Made by a program: the position numbers and the translations under genes. From [Mycobacterium] crassicus (GTDB taxonomy: Bacteria > Actinomycetota > Actinomycetes > Mycobacteriales > Mycobacteriaceae), in assembly GCF_020181615.1 (NCBI RefSeq), contig NZ_CP084029.1, positions 2,198,895 to 2,262,894 on the forward strand: 64,000 nt of DNA. The letters run 5' to 3'. The notes below the pieces were generated by a model. That model made no database searches. It saw only the letters and a program-made list of their open reading frames with translations, and was not told where the DNA came from. Positions 21,145-28,743 of the stretch are shown here, piece by piece (within the stretch, counting starts at the first letter, position 1; every line of letters begins with the position of its first letter).

Positions 21145-22512
21145 ATGATGACTGCAATCAACGAATCACCGACCACCCCACGCCAGCCGATCACCGACGT
21201 GGCCGGCTGGCTGGACGAACTGCCGAGTCCCGCGGACGTGGCGCTGCGCGCGCTCGGTGAGTTGCTCGTCGGCGTCGCCGATAGGCCGCCGAAAAGTGAG
21301 AACGCCGAGCGCTTCACCACCCGGTGCCTTGGCCTGCCGAGTTACGGTGCCGTGATCGACGAAGATCGTGACCTCAATGGGGTGACTCGCGTGACCGTCG
21401 CTCTCGCCCTCGCGGAGCTGATCGAGGAGCACGCTGATGTGGTGGAGATCGGGCCCGGGGAGTACACCGACGCGCCAGCCTGGACGCAGGTCGAGATCGG
21501 CAACCGCGCATACCACCACCCGCAGCACCTCCAGGCGGCGTTCCCTGCTGGAACGCTGCTGTCCGAAATACCTTGCGTAGTAAGGATTTGCACTCGCACC
21601 AGCGCACTCAATTCCCCCGAAGTCACGGCTTTCGTTGCTCGTGACCACCAGGCCGGTGCCCGCGCGGTGCTGGACCGGCTGATGGCGCGGGGCAACGTGC
21701 TCCACCCGTATCGCGGGATGGTGTGCCGGGCGTCCTTGGACCACGGCCTGCGACTGCAGGTGATTGACCTGCCTGCCTCGCTCACCCGCGAGACGGTGGT
21801 AGTCGACGAATCGGTGTGGCATGAGATCGATCTTGGGATCATCGCTGTGCGGGATCGGCACGAGCTTTTGAACCGTCACGGTCTCGGTGCCCGGCGTGGT
21901 GTCCTTCTGGTCGGTCCGCCCGGCACCGGAAAATCAGCGGTTTCGGTGGTGATCGCCAACGAGCTCGTGGGCGTCTTCACGGTCATTTACGTGGAGGCTC
22001 GGGCCGGCGCCGAACTGTTGACCGCGGTTGTTGAAGAGGCGCAGCGCTTGGGCGGCCCGGTGTTGATGGTTCTCGAAGATGTGGACTTGTGGTGCCAGGA
22101 CCGCCGCACGGGCGGCTCCGGTGGCCTCGCTGAGCTGCTCATGGCAATGGACATCAACCCCGATGCCCGCATCCTGACTTTGGCGTCGACCAACGATGCG
22201 CAGACGCTTGATGCCGCCGCGATCCGCACCGGCCGATTCGACTCGATCATCGAGGTGAACTACCCCGATCGCCCAGCGGCAGGCCGAATCCTCTCCGCGC
22301 TGCTCGCTGGCCTACCGGCTGGGGCCGTCGTCGATACCGCCGCTGTGGTGGCCCGGCTGCCCGAAATGACGAGCGGCAGTGATCTACGCGAGATCGTGCG
22401 GCGGGCGGTACTTTCCGCTGTGGACGGCGACGATATCTCGACCGCCACGCTGCTGGCAGAGGTCGGCAGCGGACGCTACCGGGCGACAGCGCCGACGGGT
22501 GCGTACATCTAG
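21145..22512 (+). CDS. AAA+ ATPase with novel N-terminal region
   Basis: 455 residues. The AAA+ module occupies about 225-410: Walker A GPPGTGKS (257-264), Walker B VLMVLEDVDLW (about 307-317), sensor-1 LASTND, and arginine finger RTGRFD. A helical lid follows (GSDLREIVRRAVL). The first 220 residues match nothing I recognise; they start with a small helical part and contain a probable beta-rich segment around 100-210. Relatives with such AAA domains remodel proteins. There is no ribosome binding site at a normal distance (GGAGGA is 33 bases upstream). It sits between the SARP gene and the type VII effector module. Confidence 0.72.
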   Translation: MMTAINESPTTPRQPITDVAGWLDELPSPADVALRALGELLVGVADRPPKSENAERFTTRCLGLPSYGAVIDEDRDLNGVTRVTVALALAELIEEHADVVEIGPGEYTDAPAWTQVEIGNRAYHHPQHLQAAFPAGTLLSEIPCVVRICTRTSALNSPEVTAFVARDHQAGARAVLDRLMARGNVLHPYRGMVCRASLDHGLRLQVIDLPASLTRETVVVDESVWHEIDLGIIAVRDRHELLNRHGLGARRGVLLVGPPGTGKSAVSVVIANELVGVFTVIYVEARAGAELLTAVVEEAQRLGGPVLMVLEDVDLWCQDRRTGGSGGLAELLMAMDINPDARILTLASTNDAQTLDAAAIRTGRFDSIIEVNYPDRPAAGRILSALLAGLPAGAVVDTAAVVARLPEMTSGSDLREIVRRAVLSAVDGDDISTATLLAEVGSGRYRATAPTGAYI

Positions 22513-22578
22513 CCGTACGCGAAGCAGCGGTGGCCTCTTTGCCCGATCGCGGCACTTGATCATCACATGTTTCAGCGT

Positions 22579-23061
22579 TTAGACCACGAAATAATAGGGG
22601 TCCCAGAAACTCATTTCAGCGATGGCCACGACGCCCAGCATGCGAGTCCGCGTCGTCGCTGAGCAGTGCTCATCGACGGTGATGTCGAACCTGTAGGTCG
22701 AGTTCTCGGTAGGCAGTCCAGGGACCAGTCGGCGCCCCTGCTCGCCGCGGTCGTCCACCGACAGCAGTTCGTATGAGCAGCCAGGCGCCGGCATCGCGGC
22801 TTCGACCGTCTCTCTTTGCGCGCCCCCTAGTTTTCCGTTAGAGCGGAGGACTGGAACCTGGTTCACATCATGGGAGTTCAACCCGGTTACCAAACGCTCT
22901 GCCCAATCCCGTTGCTTTTGAGGGCCATAGTCGCCCATCGACCCGGCATTGAGGCCCGATGCGGATAGGCAAAACCACGCCGAAACGCCAGCGGCGGCGA
23001 CAGCGATTACCGCCGCCGAAATTGTCAATGTTCGACGATGTGCGCTGAACGAAATCGCCAC
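22579..23061 (-). CDS. Membrane-anchored small protein, candidate immunity protein
   Basis: 160 residues: a short basic N-terminus (AHRR), one hydrophobic helix (LTISAAVIAVAAAGVSAWFC), then an outside domain with two Cys (APGCSYELL and DEHCSATT) that could form a disulfide. The GTG start lies five bases after the stop of the WXG/amidase gene, and AGGAGA overlapping that stop is its ribosome binding site, so the pair is co-translated. I do not recognise the family. Position and wall-side topology suit an immunity protein against a peptidoglycan-cleaving neighbour; that is inference. Confidence 0.65.
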   Translation of the reverse strand: MAISFSAHRRTLTISAAVIAVAAAGVSAWFCLSASGLNAGSMGDYGPQKQRDWAERLVTGLNSHDVNQVPVLRSNGKLGGAQRETVEAAMPAPGCSYELLSVDDRGEQGRRLVPGLPTENSTYRFDITVDEHCSATTRTRMLGVVAIAEMSFWDPYYFVV

Positions 23062-23065
23062 GGTC

Positions 23066-24274
23066 TCAATCTCCTGGGTACTTGAGATGAACGAACTCGA
23101 CCTGAGCAGGGGCACGTGTGTACTCCGCCGAGTCAGGCATCCAATCGTCGTGCGTCTTGATTCCGCCCGAATGCTGGTTGATCACATCCGTGGGAACCCC
23201 ATCGATCGTGGCCTGCCCTAGGTAGACGGAAGCGTGGTTGATCTGTCCGTCGGCGTCCTTGTAGTAGATCAGATCTCCCGGGACCAGACCCGCTCGTGAC
23301 GGTGCTAGTGGATCGAGTCCTTCTCGGCTTGGAGTCGGCACGACCCCAACGATTTCACCCCGGCCAGAGTTCTGGGTAACAAAGTTGTGGTTCTCTTTCG
23401 CCAGTGTCCAAGTCGTGGACGCTCTGTTGCCCGGGAATACGGCGCCGCCATTCTGGTAGTACCAGTCGTCACTGTCGCCGCGATGCCAGTCGTCGATACC
23501 GTTGCCGACGTCGCTGAACCCACCTGCTCGCATCACCTGCGACACAAAGTTCGTGCAGTCCAAATCGCCTCCGCCGAGGGAGTCGTAGTCAGGGTTGAAT
23601 CCGTCAGCCCACTGCTCGGCATAATCCACCGCGGCCTGCCGACTGTCCGACAAGGGCGGACCCGGAAGGAGTTGAGGACGTTTCTCGTTGCTCATCAGCA
23701 CCACGTGGGGCTGCCCGTTTCCTCCCGCGCCTCCGTCGCCTGCCTCGTCACCGAAGCCGAAGTCCCGCAGTCCTGCGGTGGCGGTGGTGAGCTGGCGGGC
23801 GATGCTTGCTTCGTTGTTTACCAGGTTGGCGGCGCGGGATTTGATGAAGCTGGCGTGGCCTTCGGCGGCTTGCTCGCGTGCCTCTTGCTCCGCGGCGGAG
23901 CTGTAGTAGGTGTGGGTGTCGGTGACGGAGTAGTCGTCGCCGACCCGGAAGTCTTCGCGTTCGGCGGCGTCGACGGCGGACAGCACCAGCCCTTTGTTGC
24001 CCACCTGCGCCTCGGCTCCGCGGGTGGCGATCCCGGCGGCGTTGCGCAGCATGTCGGCTGGGCCGTGGACTTTCACCACATCGGCGGCGGCGCGGTGTTG
24101 GAAGGCTTCGGCGCCCGCGCCGGTCCACGCGGTGTCGCCGGGGCTCCCGGAGGCGTCGCGGATTTCGGTGAACGCGGACTCCCAAGTGTTGGCTACGGAG
24201 GTCCAGGCGGTGGCGTTGCTGTTGAGGTAGTCCCAGTTCGCGTCCTCAATCTGCGTCAGCGTCGGGAAGGTCAT
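23066..24274 (-). CDS. WXG100-like/amidase_6 fusion, putative type VII effector
   Basis: 402 residues in three parts. Residues 1-100 look like a WXG100-type helical hairpin with W50-x-G52 in AWTGAGAEAFQ. Residues 100-205 are helical with many Ala/Glu. Residues 212-400 match the putative amidase domain (Amidase_6, papain-like): AVDYAEQWADGFNPDY, catalytic Cys240 in DLDCTNFVSQVMRAGGF, and His347 in NHASVYLG. There is no signal peptide, as expected for a type VII substrate. It follows the EspC-like gene by six bases. Likely a wall-targeted hydrolase. The true cleavage site and secretion route are unproven. Confidence 0.78.
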   Translation of the reverse strand: MTFPTLTQIEDANWDYLNSNATAWTSVANTWESAFTEIRDASGSPGDTAWTGAGAEAFQHRAAADVVKVHGPADMLRNAAGIATRGAEAQVGNKGLVLSAVDAAEREDFRVGDDYSVTDTHTYYSSAAEQEAREQAAEGHASFIKSRAANLVNNEASIARQLTTATAGLRDFGFGDEAGDGGAGGNGQPHVVLMSNEKRPQLLPGPPLSDSRQAAVDYAEQWADGFNPDYDSLGGGDLDCTNFVSQVMRAGGFSDVGNGIDDWHRGDSDDWYYQNGGAVFPGNRASTTWTLAKENHNFVTQNSGRGEIVGVVPTPSREGLDPLAPSRAGLVPGDLIYYKDADGQINHASVYLGQATIDGVPTDVINQHSGGIKTHDDWMPDSAEYTRAPAQVEFVHLKYPGD

Positions 24275-24280
24275 CGCGGG

Positions 24281-24646
24281 TTACCTGGGTATCCCGAATC
24301 CGCCGGCAGCGCCGCCGTCGGCCCCCGAGCCGCGCACGGCACTGGGGGTGATGCCGGCTCCACTCTGGGGGACTGCGGCCAGAGCGGCGGCGCCGTCATT
24401 GTCCATCGCCTCGTACTCACAGGCGGCCGTGGTGAGCTTGTTCGAGCTCGCCGCCATCCGCCCGTGCATCGCCGCCGCGGCCTTGCTCCCGCTGGCGTTG
24501 ACGCTGCTGACCGCGGCACCGCTGGTCTGCCAGGCCGACACGCTCACCGCGGGCAGGGCCGGTGTGACCCCATCTGCGAGTGCCCCGCAGCGCTGCGCCA
24601 ACTCACGCAGGCTGGTTGGGGTGACCCGCAGGCCGGGGGAAGTCAT
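24281..24646 (-). CDS. EspC-like (DUF2580-type) ESX secretion-associated protein
   Basis: 121 residues starting with the conserved pattern LRVTPTSLRELAQRCGALADG of EspC/DUF2580 proteins, then helices rich in Ala and Ser (KAAAAMHGRMAASSNKLTTAACEYEAMDNDGAAALAAV) and a flexible tail. Such proteins are small helical partners of type VII substrates. It is the first gene of a tight three-gene operon running to 22579. The ATG lies six bases after a -10 hexamer with no ribosome binding site. Likely dimer partner or chaperone of the next gene's WXG part (inference). Confidence 0.78.
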   Translation of the reverse strand: MTSPGLRVTPTSLRELAQRCGALADGVTPALPAVSVSAWQTSGAAVSSVNASGSKAAAAMHGRMAASSNKLTTAACEYEAMDNDGAAALAAVPQSGAGITPSAVRGSGADGGAAGGFGIPR

Positions 24647-24652
24647 GGGGGA

Positions 24653-24658
24653 ACTGTA
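24653..24658 (-). promoter_or_regulatory. -10 element of the type VII effector operon
   Basis: On the minus strand TACAGT is followed by TCCCCC and ATG. The operon therefore probably starts as a leaderless transcript. Confidence 0.5.
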
Positions 24659-24808
24659 TTAGAGGATCTCGGCTCGCGAAATTCACATTGCAGCCCGTCT
24701 CGCTGGCTGCTGTCCGCGGCGACGATAATCCGGATTGCGAAACCGGCCATAGCTCCCGATGGACTGATCAGGGCCGTGGCGATACCAGTTGAACGAAGGG
24801 ACAACGCC

Positions 24809-25477
24809 TTGCAGAGCATTCGTTGGCGATTGACCGTGGCGCTCGCATTCCTCTTCGGGGCCGGGTTGCCCGCTGCCCCTCCCGCGGCGGCGATGGTGAT
24901 CATGGGCGGTGGAACCGCAATCGTCGTCGACGGCGTCAACCACTGCACCCTGACCACGATCGGCCGCGACCGGGCTGGTGACGTCGTCGGTTTCACGGCG
25001 GCGAAGTGCGGCGGGCCCGGTGCCACCGTCGCGATTGCGGGATCGAACGCCACGGTCGGCACCGTCGTGGCTGCCAATAGCGAGTTGCAGTACGCGGTGA
25101 TGAAGTTCAATGTGCCCGACATCATAGCGGTGTCCGACTATGCCGGCTTTGCGATCAACGGCATTGGCCCCGACCCGGAGTGGCGCCGGCCGACATGCAA
25201 ATTCGGTCCGGTCAGCGGTCAGTACTGCAACGCGATCACAATCGTGGGTCCGGGGCCGCGGATGTCCATGGCCGGGCCGATTCAGGAGGGTGAGTTCGGC
25301 GCCCCGGTAACCGCCGACGGCCTACTGGTCGGCATGGCCTACGGGGGCTACGCCCTGCCGGCCACCAAATATGGGTACGTGGGGACCATCACGCAGCTGA
25401 CTCCGTTCAGCGCGATACTGGCCGACGTCAACGCAGGCGACGGGCCGGGCAGCGGATTCGTCCCGGTCGGGAACTGA
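24809..25477 (+). CDS. Secreted trypsin-fold protein lacking the catalytic triad
   Basis: 222 residues with a signal peptide ending near PAAAM. The fold and paired cysteines are those of mycobacterial S1-family secreted proteins (compare Rv1815): Cys46 and Cys67, and Cys130 and Cys140. Each active-site position is replaced: TAAHC reads TAAKC (Lys66), the Asp strand reads LQYAVMKF (Tyr95), and GDSGGP reads GEFGAP (Phe163). It is therefore a probable pseudoprotease, with a binding or structural role. TTG start with GAAGGGA eight bases upstream. It runs divergently from the EspC-like gene. Confidence 0.72.
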   Translation: MQSIRWRLTVALAFLFGAGLPAAPPAAAMVIMGGGTAIVVDGVNHCTLTTIGRDRAGDVVGFTAAKCGGPGATVAIAGSNATVGTVVAANSELQYAVMKFNVPDIIAVSDYAGFAINGIGPDPEWRRPTCKFGPVSGQYCNAITIVGPGPRMSMAGPIQEGEFGAPVTADGLLVGMAYGGYALPATKYGYVGTITQLTPFSAILADVNAGDGPGSGFVPVGN

Positions 25478-25520
25478 CGGTCACACCAGGTCAAATCGCC
25501 TTGATGTGGCTCGAATTCGC

Positions 25521-25548
25521 TTGATATGCCAGACCCCGACCATAAGCT
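25521..25548 (+). promoter_or_regulatory. Promoter of the uracil-DNA glycosylase gene
   Basis: TTGATA (25521-25526), a 16-base spacer and TAAGCT (25543-25548) match -35 and -10 consensus well. Seven bases later is ATG 25556, so the message is leaderless and this ATG, not the one at 25526 inside the promoter, is the start. Confidence 0.65.
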
Positions 25549-25555
25549 CCCGAGT

Positions 25556-26185
25556 ATGGACGCACCCAGTGTTGACGACCGGCGTAGGCATATGGCTGCT
25601 CTGGCAGCGGCGATCAAGGCGTGCCGGCTCTGCCCGGGTTTGAACATCGCCGGCGAGACGGAATCCGCACCCGGCTACGGGGCGGTGGACTCGCCGGTGG
25701 CCCTGGTCGGTCAGAGCTTGTGCGGCAAGCTGTGCATGGAGTCGCAGATTCCGTTCACCGGGGGCTCCGGGCATCTGCTGGACGACAGCTTTGAGCGGGC
25801 CGGTATAGACAAGCGGGATGTCTTTATCACCAACGTCGTTCATTGCCACCCACCGCAGAACCGCGAATCACTGCAGACCTGGGTCAGCAACTGCAGCCCC
25901 TATCTGAACCTTGAGCTGACGATCGTCCAGCCCAGGTTGGTCATCGGGCTCGGCCAGGACGCCCGAAAGGCCTTGGAGGGCTTGTACGGCGGCCGGAAGG
26001 CACAGAAACTGGAACACCCGTGTCAGCCCCTCGACCTGATGGCAAGCGACCCGGCAGGTCCGGAGTTGTTGTTCACCGAACATCCGTCCTGGATCAAACG
26101 GCAGCATGATGACCAGTTGGCCAGCGATTACGTGACCAGTCTTGCGGATGCCTTCACGGCGGCGTTCCGCGCTGTCGGCAAGTAG
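25556..26185 (+). CDS. Fe-S uracil-DNA glycosylase family protein
   Basis: 209 residues of the uracil-DNA glycosylase superfamily, family 4/5 type. Four cysteines sit as in the 4Fe-4S enzymes: Cys23 and Cys26 (KACRLCPG), Cys97 (NVVHCHPPQNR) and Cys113 (SNCSPYL). The active-site loop reads GQSLCGKLCMESQIPFTGGSG and the C-terminal motif FTEHPSWIKR stands where families 4/5 have HPS. The first loop is unlike the usual APG-x-xED, so substrate range may differ. It precedes the helicase gene by 83 bases on the same strand, a possible repair pair. Confidence 0.8.
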   Translation: MDAPSVDDRRRHMAALAAAIKACRLCPGLNIAGETESAPGYGAVDSPVALVGQSLCGKLCMESQIPFTGGSGHLLDDSFERAGIDKRDVFITNVVHCHPPQNRESLQTWVSNCSPYLNLELTIVQPRLVIGLGQDARKALEGLYGGRKAQKLEHPCQPLDLMASDPAGPELLFTEHPSWIKRQHDDQLASDYVTSLADAFTAAFRAVGK

Positions 26186-26256
26186 CCACGACGCTGCCAC
26201 CGCTCAACCATCGCTGGGGCAGCTGATCTGGCCTCCCGCCGTAACCCGACTCTCGA

Positions 26257-26262
26257 TAGGGT
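26257..26262 (+). promoter_or_regulatory. -10 element for the leaderless helicase gene
   Basis: TAGGGT is followed by GCGACC and GTG at 26269. The same hexamer and spacing occur before the sulfite-oxidase-like gene (47713-47718). Confidence 0.55.
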
Positions 26263-26268
26263 GCGACC

Positions 26269-28635
26269 GTGACGGCAGCGCGCAGCACGGTGGTGTTGAC
26301 CGACGAGTTCCGAGAAGCATTGGGGCTGTTGGCGGCGGGCCGGAACCTGTTCTTGACGGGTAAGGCCGGCACGGGCAAGTCGACGCTCATCCGCCACTTC
26401 ATGGCCACCACCGACCGCAACGTCGTGGTCGTCGCTCCCACGGGGATCGCCGCCCTCAACGTCGACGGCCACACCATCCACCGCCTGTTCGGCTTCCGGC
26501 CCACCACCACGCTGGCCGATGTCACCGGCGGGGACTTTCGGCCGGGGCGCTTCACCAAGACCATCGGCAAGCTGCAGACCCTCATCATCGACGAGGCGTC
26601 GATGGTGCGGGCGGACGTGTTCGACATGATCGCGGCGGCGTTGGCGCGATTCGGTCCGGAACCCGGAACGGCGTTCGGCGGCGTCCAGGTCGTGCTGGTC
26701 GGCGACCTGTACCAGCTGCCGCCGGTGGTCACCGAGGGTGAGCAGCACTATTTTTCGACGACCTACGACACCCCGTACTTCTTCTCGGCGAACGTGTTCA
26801 GCCGCCAAGAATTCCCCAGTGTCTCGCTGACGACGGTGTTTCGTCAGATCGGTGATGATCGAATGACCGCGATTCTCAACGAGATTCGTGAAGGGGTATT
26901 GCTGGGACATGCGAAGGAACACCTGGATGCGCGGGTGGACGCCGACTTCGTGCCGCCCGACGACGAATTCTGGTTGACGTTGGCGCCGACCAACAGGCTG
27001 GTCACGGCGCGCAACCGCCAGCAGCTCGAACGGTTGCCGGGCGAGGAGATGGTGCACCGGGCCACCGAATCCGGCGACCTGTCGCTGTTCGACAAGCCGC
27101 TGGAAGACGAGTTGCGGTTCAAGGTCGGCGCCCAGGTGATGATGCTCAACAACGATCAGGCCGAGCGCTGGGTCAACGGTTCGATCGGCCGCGTGGTGGG
27201 CGTGGGCTATAACCGTCACGGCGCGGTTGTCGAGGTCGAGTTCCCCGAGGGCGACATCGCCGAGGTCGCCCCGTTCACCTGGGAGGCCACCCGACCGGTG
27301 GTCGAGGGCGGAGCCTTGCGCCGGGAGGTTGTCGGCACCTTCACCCAGTTGCCGTTCAAGCTGGCCTGGGCGATCACGATTCACAAGAGCCAGGGCCAGA
27401 CCCTCGAGCGGCTGGTGGTGGACCTGTCCGGCGGGATGTTCTCCACCGGTCAGCTCTACGTCGCGCTGAGCCGGTGCACGTCGTTGGCCGGCCTGGTGCT
27501 GAAACGCCCTGTGCTGCCGAAGGATCTGAAGGTGGACCGCCGGATCGCCCGGTTCCTGCGCGCCTCGGCCAGCGGTGACCGGGCTCGCCGATTCTGTGCG
27601 ATCGGTCTGCTCACCGTGGGCGATGAGGGCCGGATGTCCCGGCCGCGCCCGGTCGAGTTGGCGGTGGCGTTCGACGACGGCACCGCGGTGTCGACGCTGA
27701 TCAATCCGCAGCGTGACCTGGCCGACGCCCGGCAGGCCTACCGGATCGGGGTGGTCGACGTGCTCCTGGCACCCACGCTGCGGGAGGCCTGGGCGGTGAT
27801 CGCGCCGATGCTGGCCGGCTGCACACCGGTGGGCGTGAAGGTGGACGAGACGCTGGGGCTGATCGACTTCGAACTCAAGCGACTGGGTCAGGTCGTTCCC
27901 ATGCCGCTGGGCATCGAGCTGCGGGGTGGTGACGTCACCGGGCACACTGCGCTGCAGCGGGCACGATCCGCGCTCGAGCGCCTCGACGCGGTCGACCTCG
28001 CCGCCGGCTCTTCGCCGTTCGATGACCCCGACGAGACGGACGCACTGTCGGGGATCCTGGTCAGCCGCGATCATGACGTCGCGACCCCGACGGCAGAGCA
28101 CCTTCCTGCCCTGTCGGCCCTGCTGCGAATCAGCCGTTCCCTCGGATCGATCCTGCTGGGTGCCGCCGCGGCCCCTGCGGTAGCGCCGGTGGGAGAGACA
28201 AGCTGGGAGCACGCGGCTCGCCAGACCGCAGCGGATCAGCTCCTGCTGGCGGCAGCCCGGACCCGGCTGCCCGAGGAGGTACTGGCACGGCTACGGGATG
28301 CGTTGGAGGCGTTGGGCGTCGGTGAATTGGGCGCCGAGCTGGCTCAGGCGCCGCACATGGATCACAGCATCGAGGCCGTTCTGGTTCCCGGGGCCCGCAT
28401 CTGTTTCACCGGGACCGCGGTCGACGGCCACGGCCGGGTGGTGGATCGCGACGAGATGGACCGGCTGGCCGCTGCGGCCGGGCTGGCGCCGGTGCGTTCG
28501 GTGACCAAGACCCGTTGTGAGGTGCTGGTCATCGCCGAAGCGGGCACGCAGTCGGGGAAGGCCCGCAAGGCTCAGGAGTACGGCAAACCGGTGTTCACCG
28601 TGGACGAGTTCTTCGTGTGGATCGCGGGCCGCTGA
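26269..28635 (+). CDS. PIF1-like helicase with C-terminal BRCT domain
   Basis: 788 residues. The superfamily 1B helicase core covers about 1-425: Walker A GKAGTGKS (31-38), Walker B LIIDEASM (105-112), motif III GDLYQLPPV, motif IV TTVFRQ, and later TIHKSQGQTLE and VALSRC. Residues 440-545 look like a DnaQ-type exonuclease fold (RPVELAVAFDDG, INPQ, IGVVDVLL, LAGCTPVGVKVDETLGLIDFELKRLG) in which the acidic residues are not kept. Residues 707-788 form a BRCT domain (ARICFTGT to TVDEFFVWIAG). Probably unwinds DNA in repair. The GTG is six bases after a -10 hexamer. Confidence 0.85.
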   Translation: MTAARSTVVLTDEFREALGLLAAGRNLFLTGKAGTGKSTLIRHFMATTDRNVVVVAPTGIAALNVDGHTIHRLFGFRPTTTLADVTGGDFRPGRFTKTIGKLQTLIIDEASMVRADVFDMIAAALARFGPEPGTAFGGVQVVLVGDLYQLPPVVTEGEQHYFSTTYDTPYFFSANVFSRQEFPSVSLTTVFRQIGDDRMTAILNEIREGVLLGHAKEHLDARVDADFVPPDDEFWLTLAPTNRLVTARNRQQLERLPGEEMVHRATESGDLSLFDKPLEDELRFKVGAQVMMLNNDQAERWVNGSIGRVVGVGYNRHGAVVEVEFPEGDIAEVAPFTWEATRPVVEGGALRREVVGTFTQLPFKLAWAITIHKSQGQTLERLVVDLSGGMFSTGQLYVALSRCTSLAGLVLKRPVLPKDLKVDRRIARFLRASASGDRARRFCAIGLLTVGDEGRMSRPRPVELAVAFDDGTAVSTLINPQRDLADARQAYRIGVVDVLLAPTLREAWAVIAPMLAGCTPVGVKVDETLGLIDFELKRLGQVVPMPLGIELRGGDVTGHTALQRARSALERLDAVDLAAGSSPFDDPDETDALSGILVSRDHDVATPTAEHLPALSALLRISRSLGSILLGAAAAPAVAPVGETSWEHAARQTAADQLLLAAARTRLPEEVLARLRDALEALGVGELGAELAQAPHMDHSIEAVLVPGARICFTGTAVDGHGRVVDRDEMDRLAAAAGLAPVRSVTKTRCEVLVIAEAGTQSGKARKAQEYGKPVFTVDEFFVWIAGR

Positions 28636-28655
28636 GCCGGCGAACGGCGTCGCCG

Positions 28656-28684
28656 TTGACCAGAGTGCCGTGTGCTCCTACACT
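28656..28684 (+). promoter_or_regulatory. Strong sigma-A-like promoter of the MpaB-like gene
   Basis: TTGACC (28656-28661), a spacer of exactly 17 bases and TACACT (28679-28684). A perfect 7-bp inverted repeat (AACGGCG T CGCCGTT, 28643-28657) overlaps the -35 and could be an operator or the end of the helicase transcript. Confidence 0.6.
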
Positions 28685-28743
28685 CGCCATACTGACAACG
28701 CATGTTGTCCGAAGTGGTCGACGATGACTGGGAGTGCGCGCTC

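Noticed and set aside
23387..24800. N-terminal extension of the trypsin-fold gene back to 23387
   Set aside because: That part is antisense to the WXG/amidase gene; a signal peptide with ribosome site at 24809 marks the true start.
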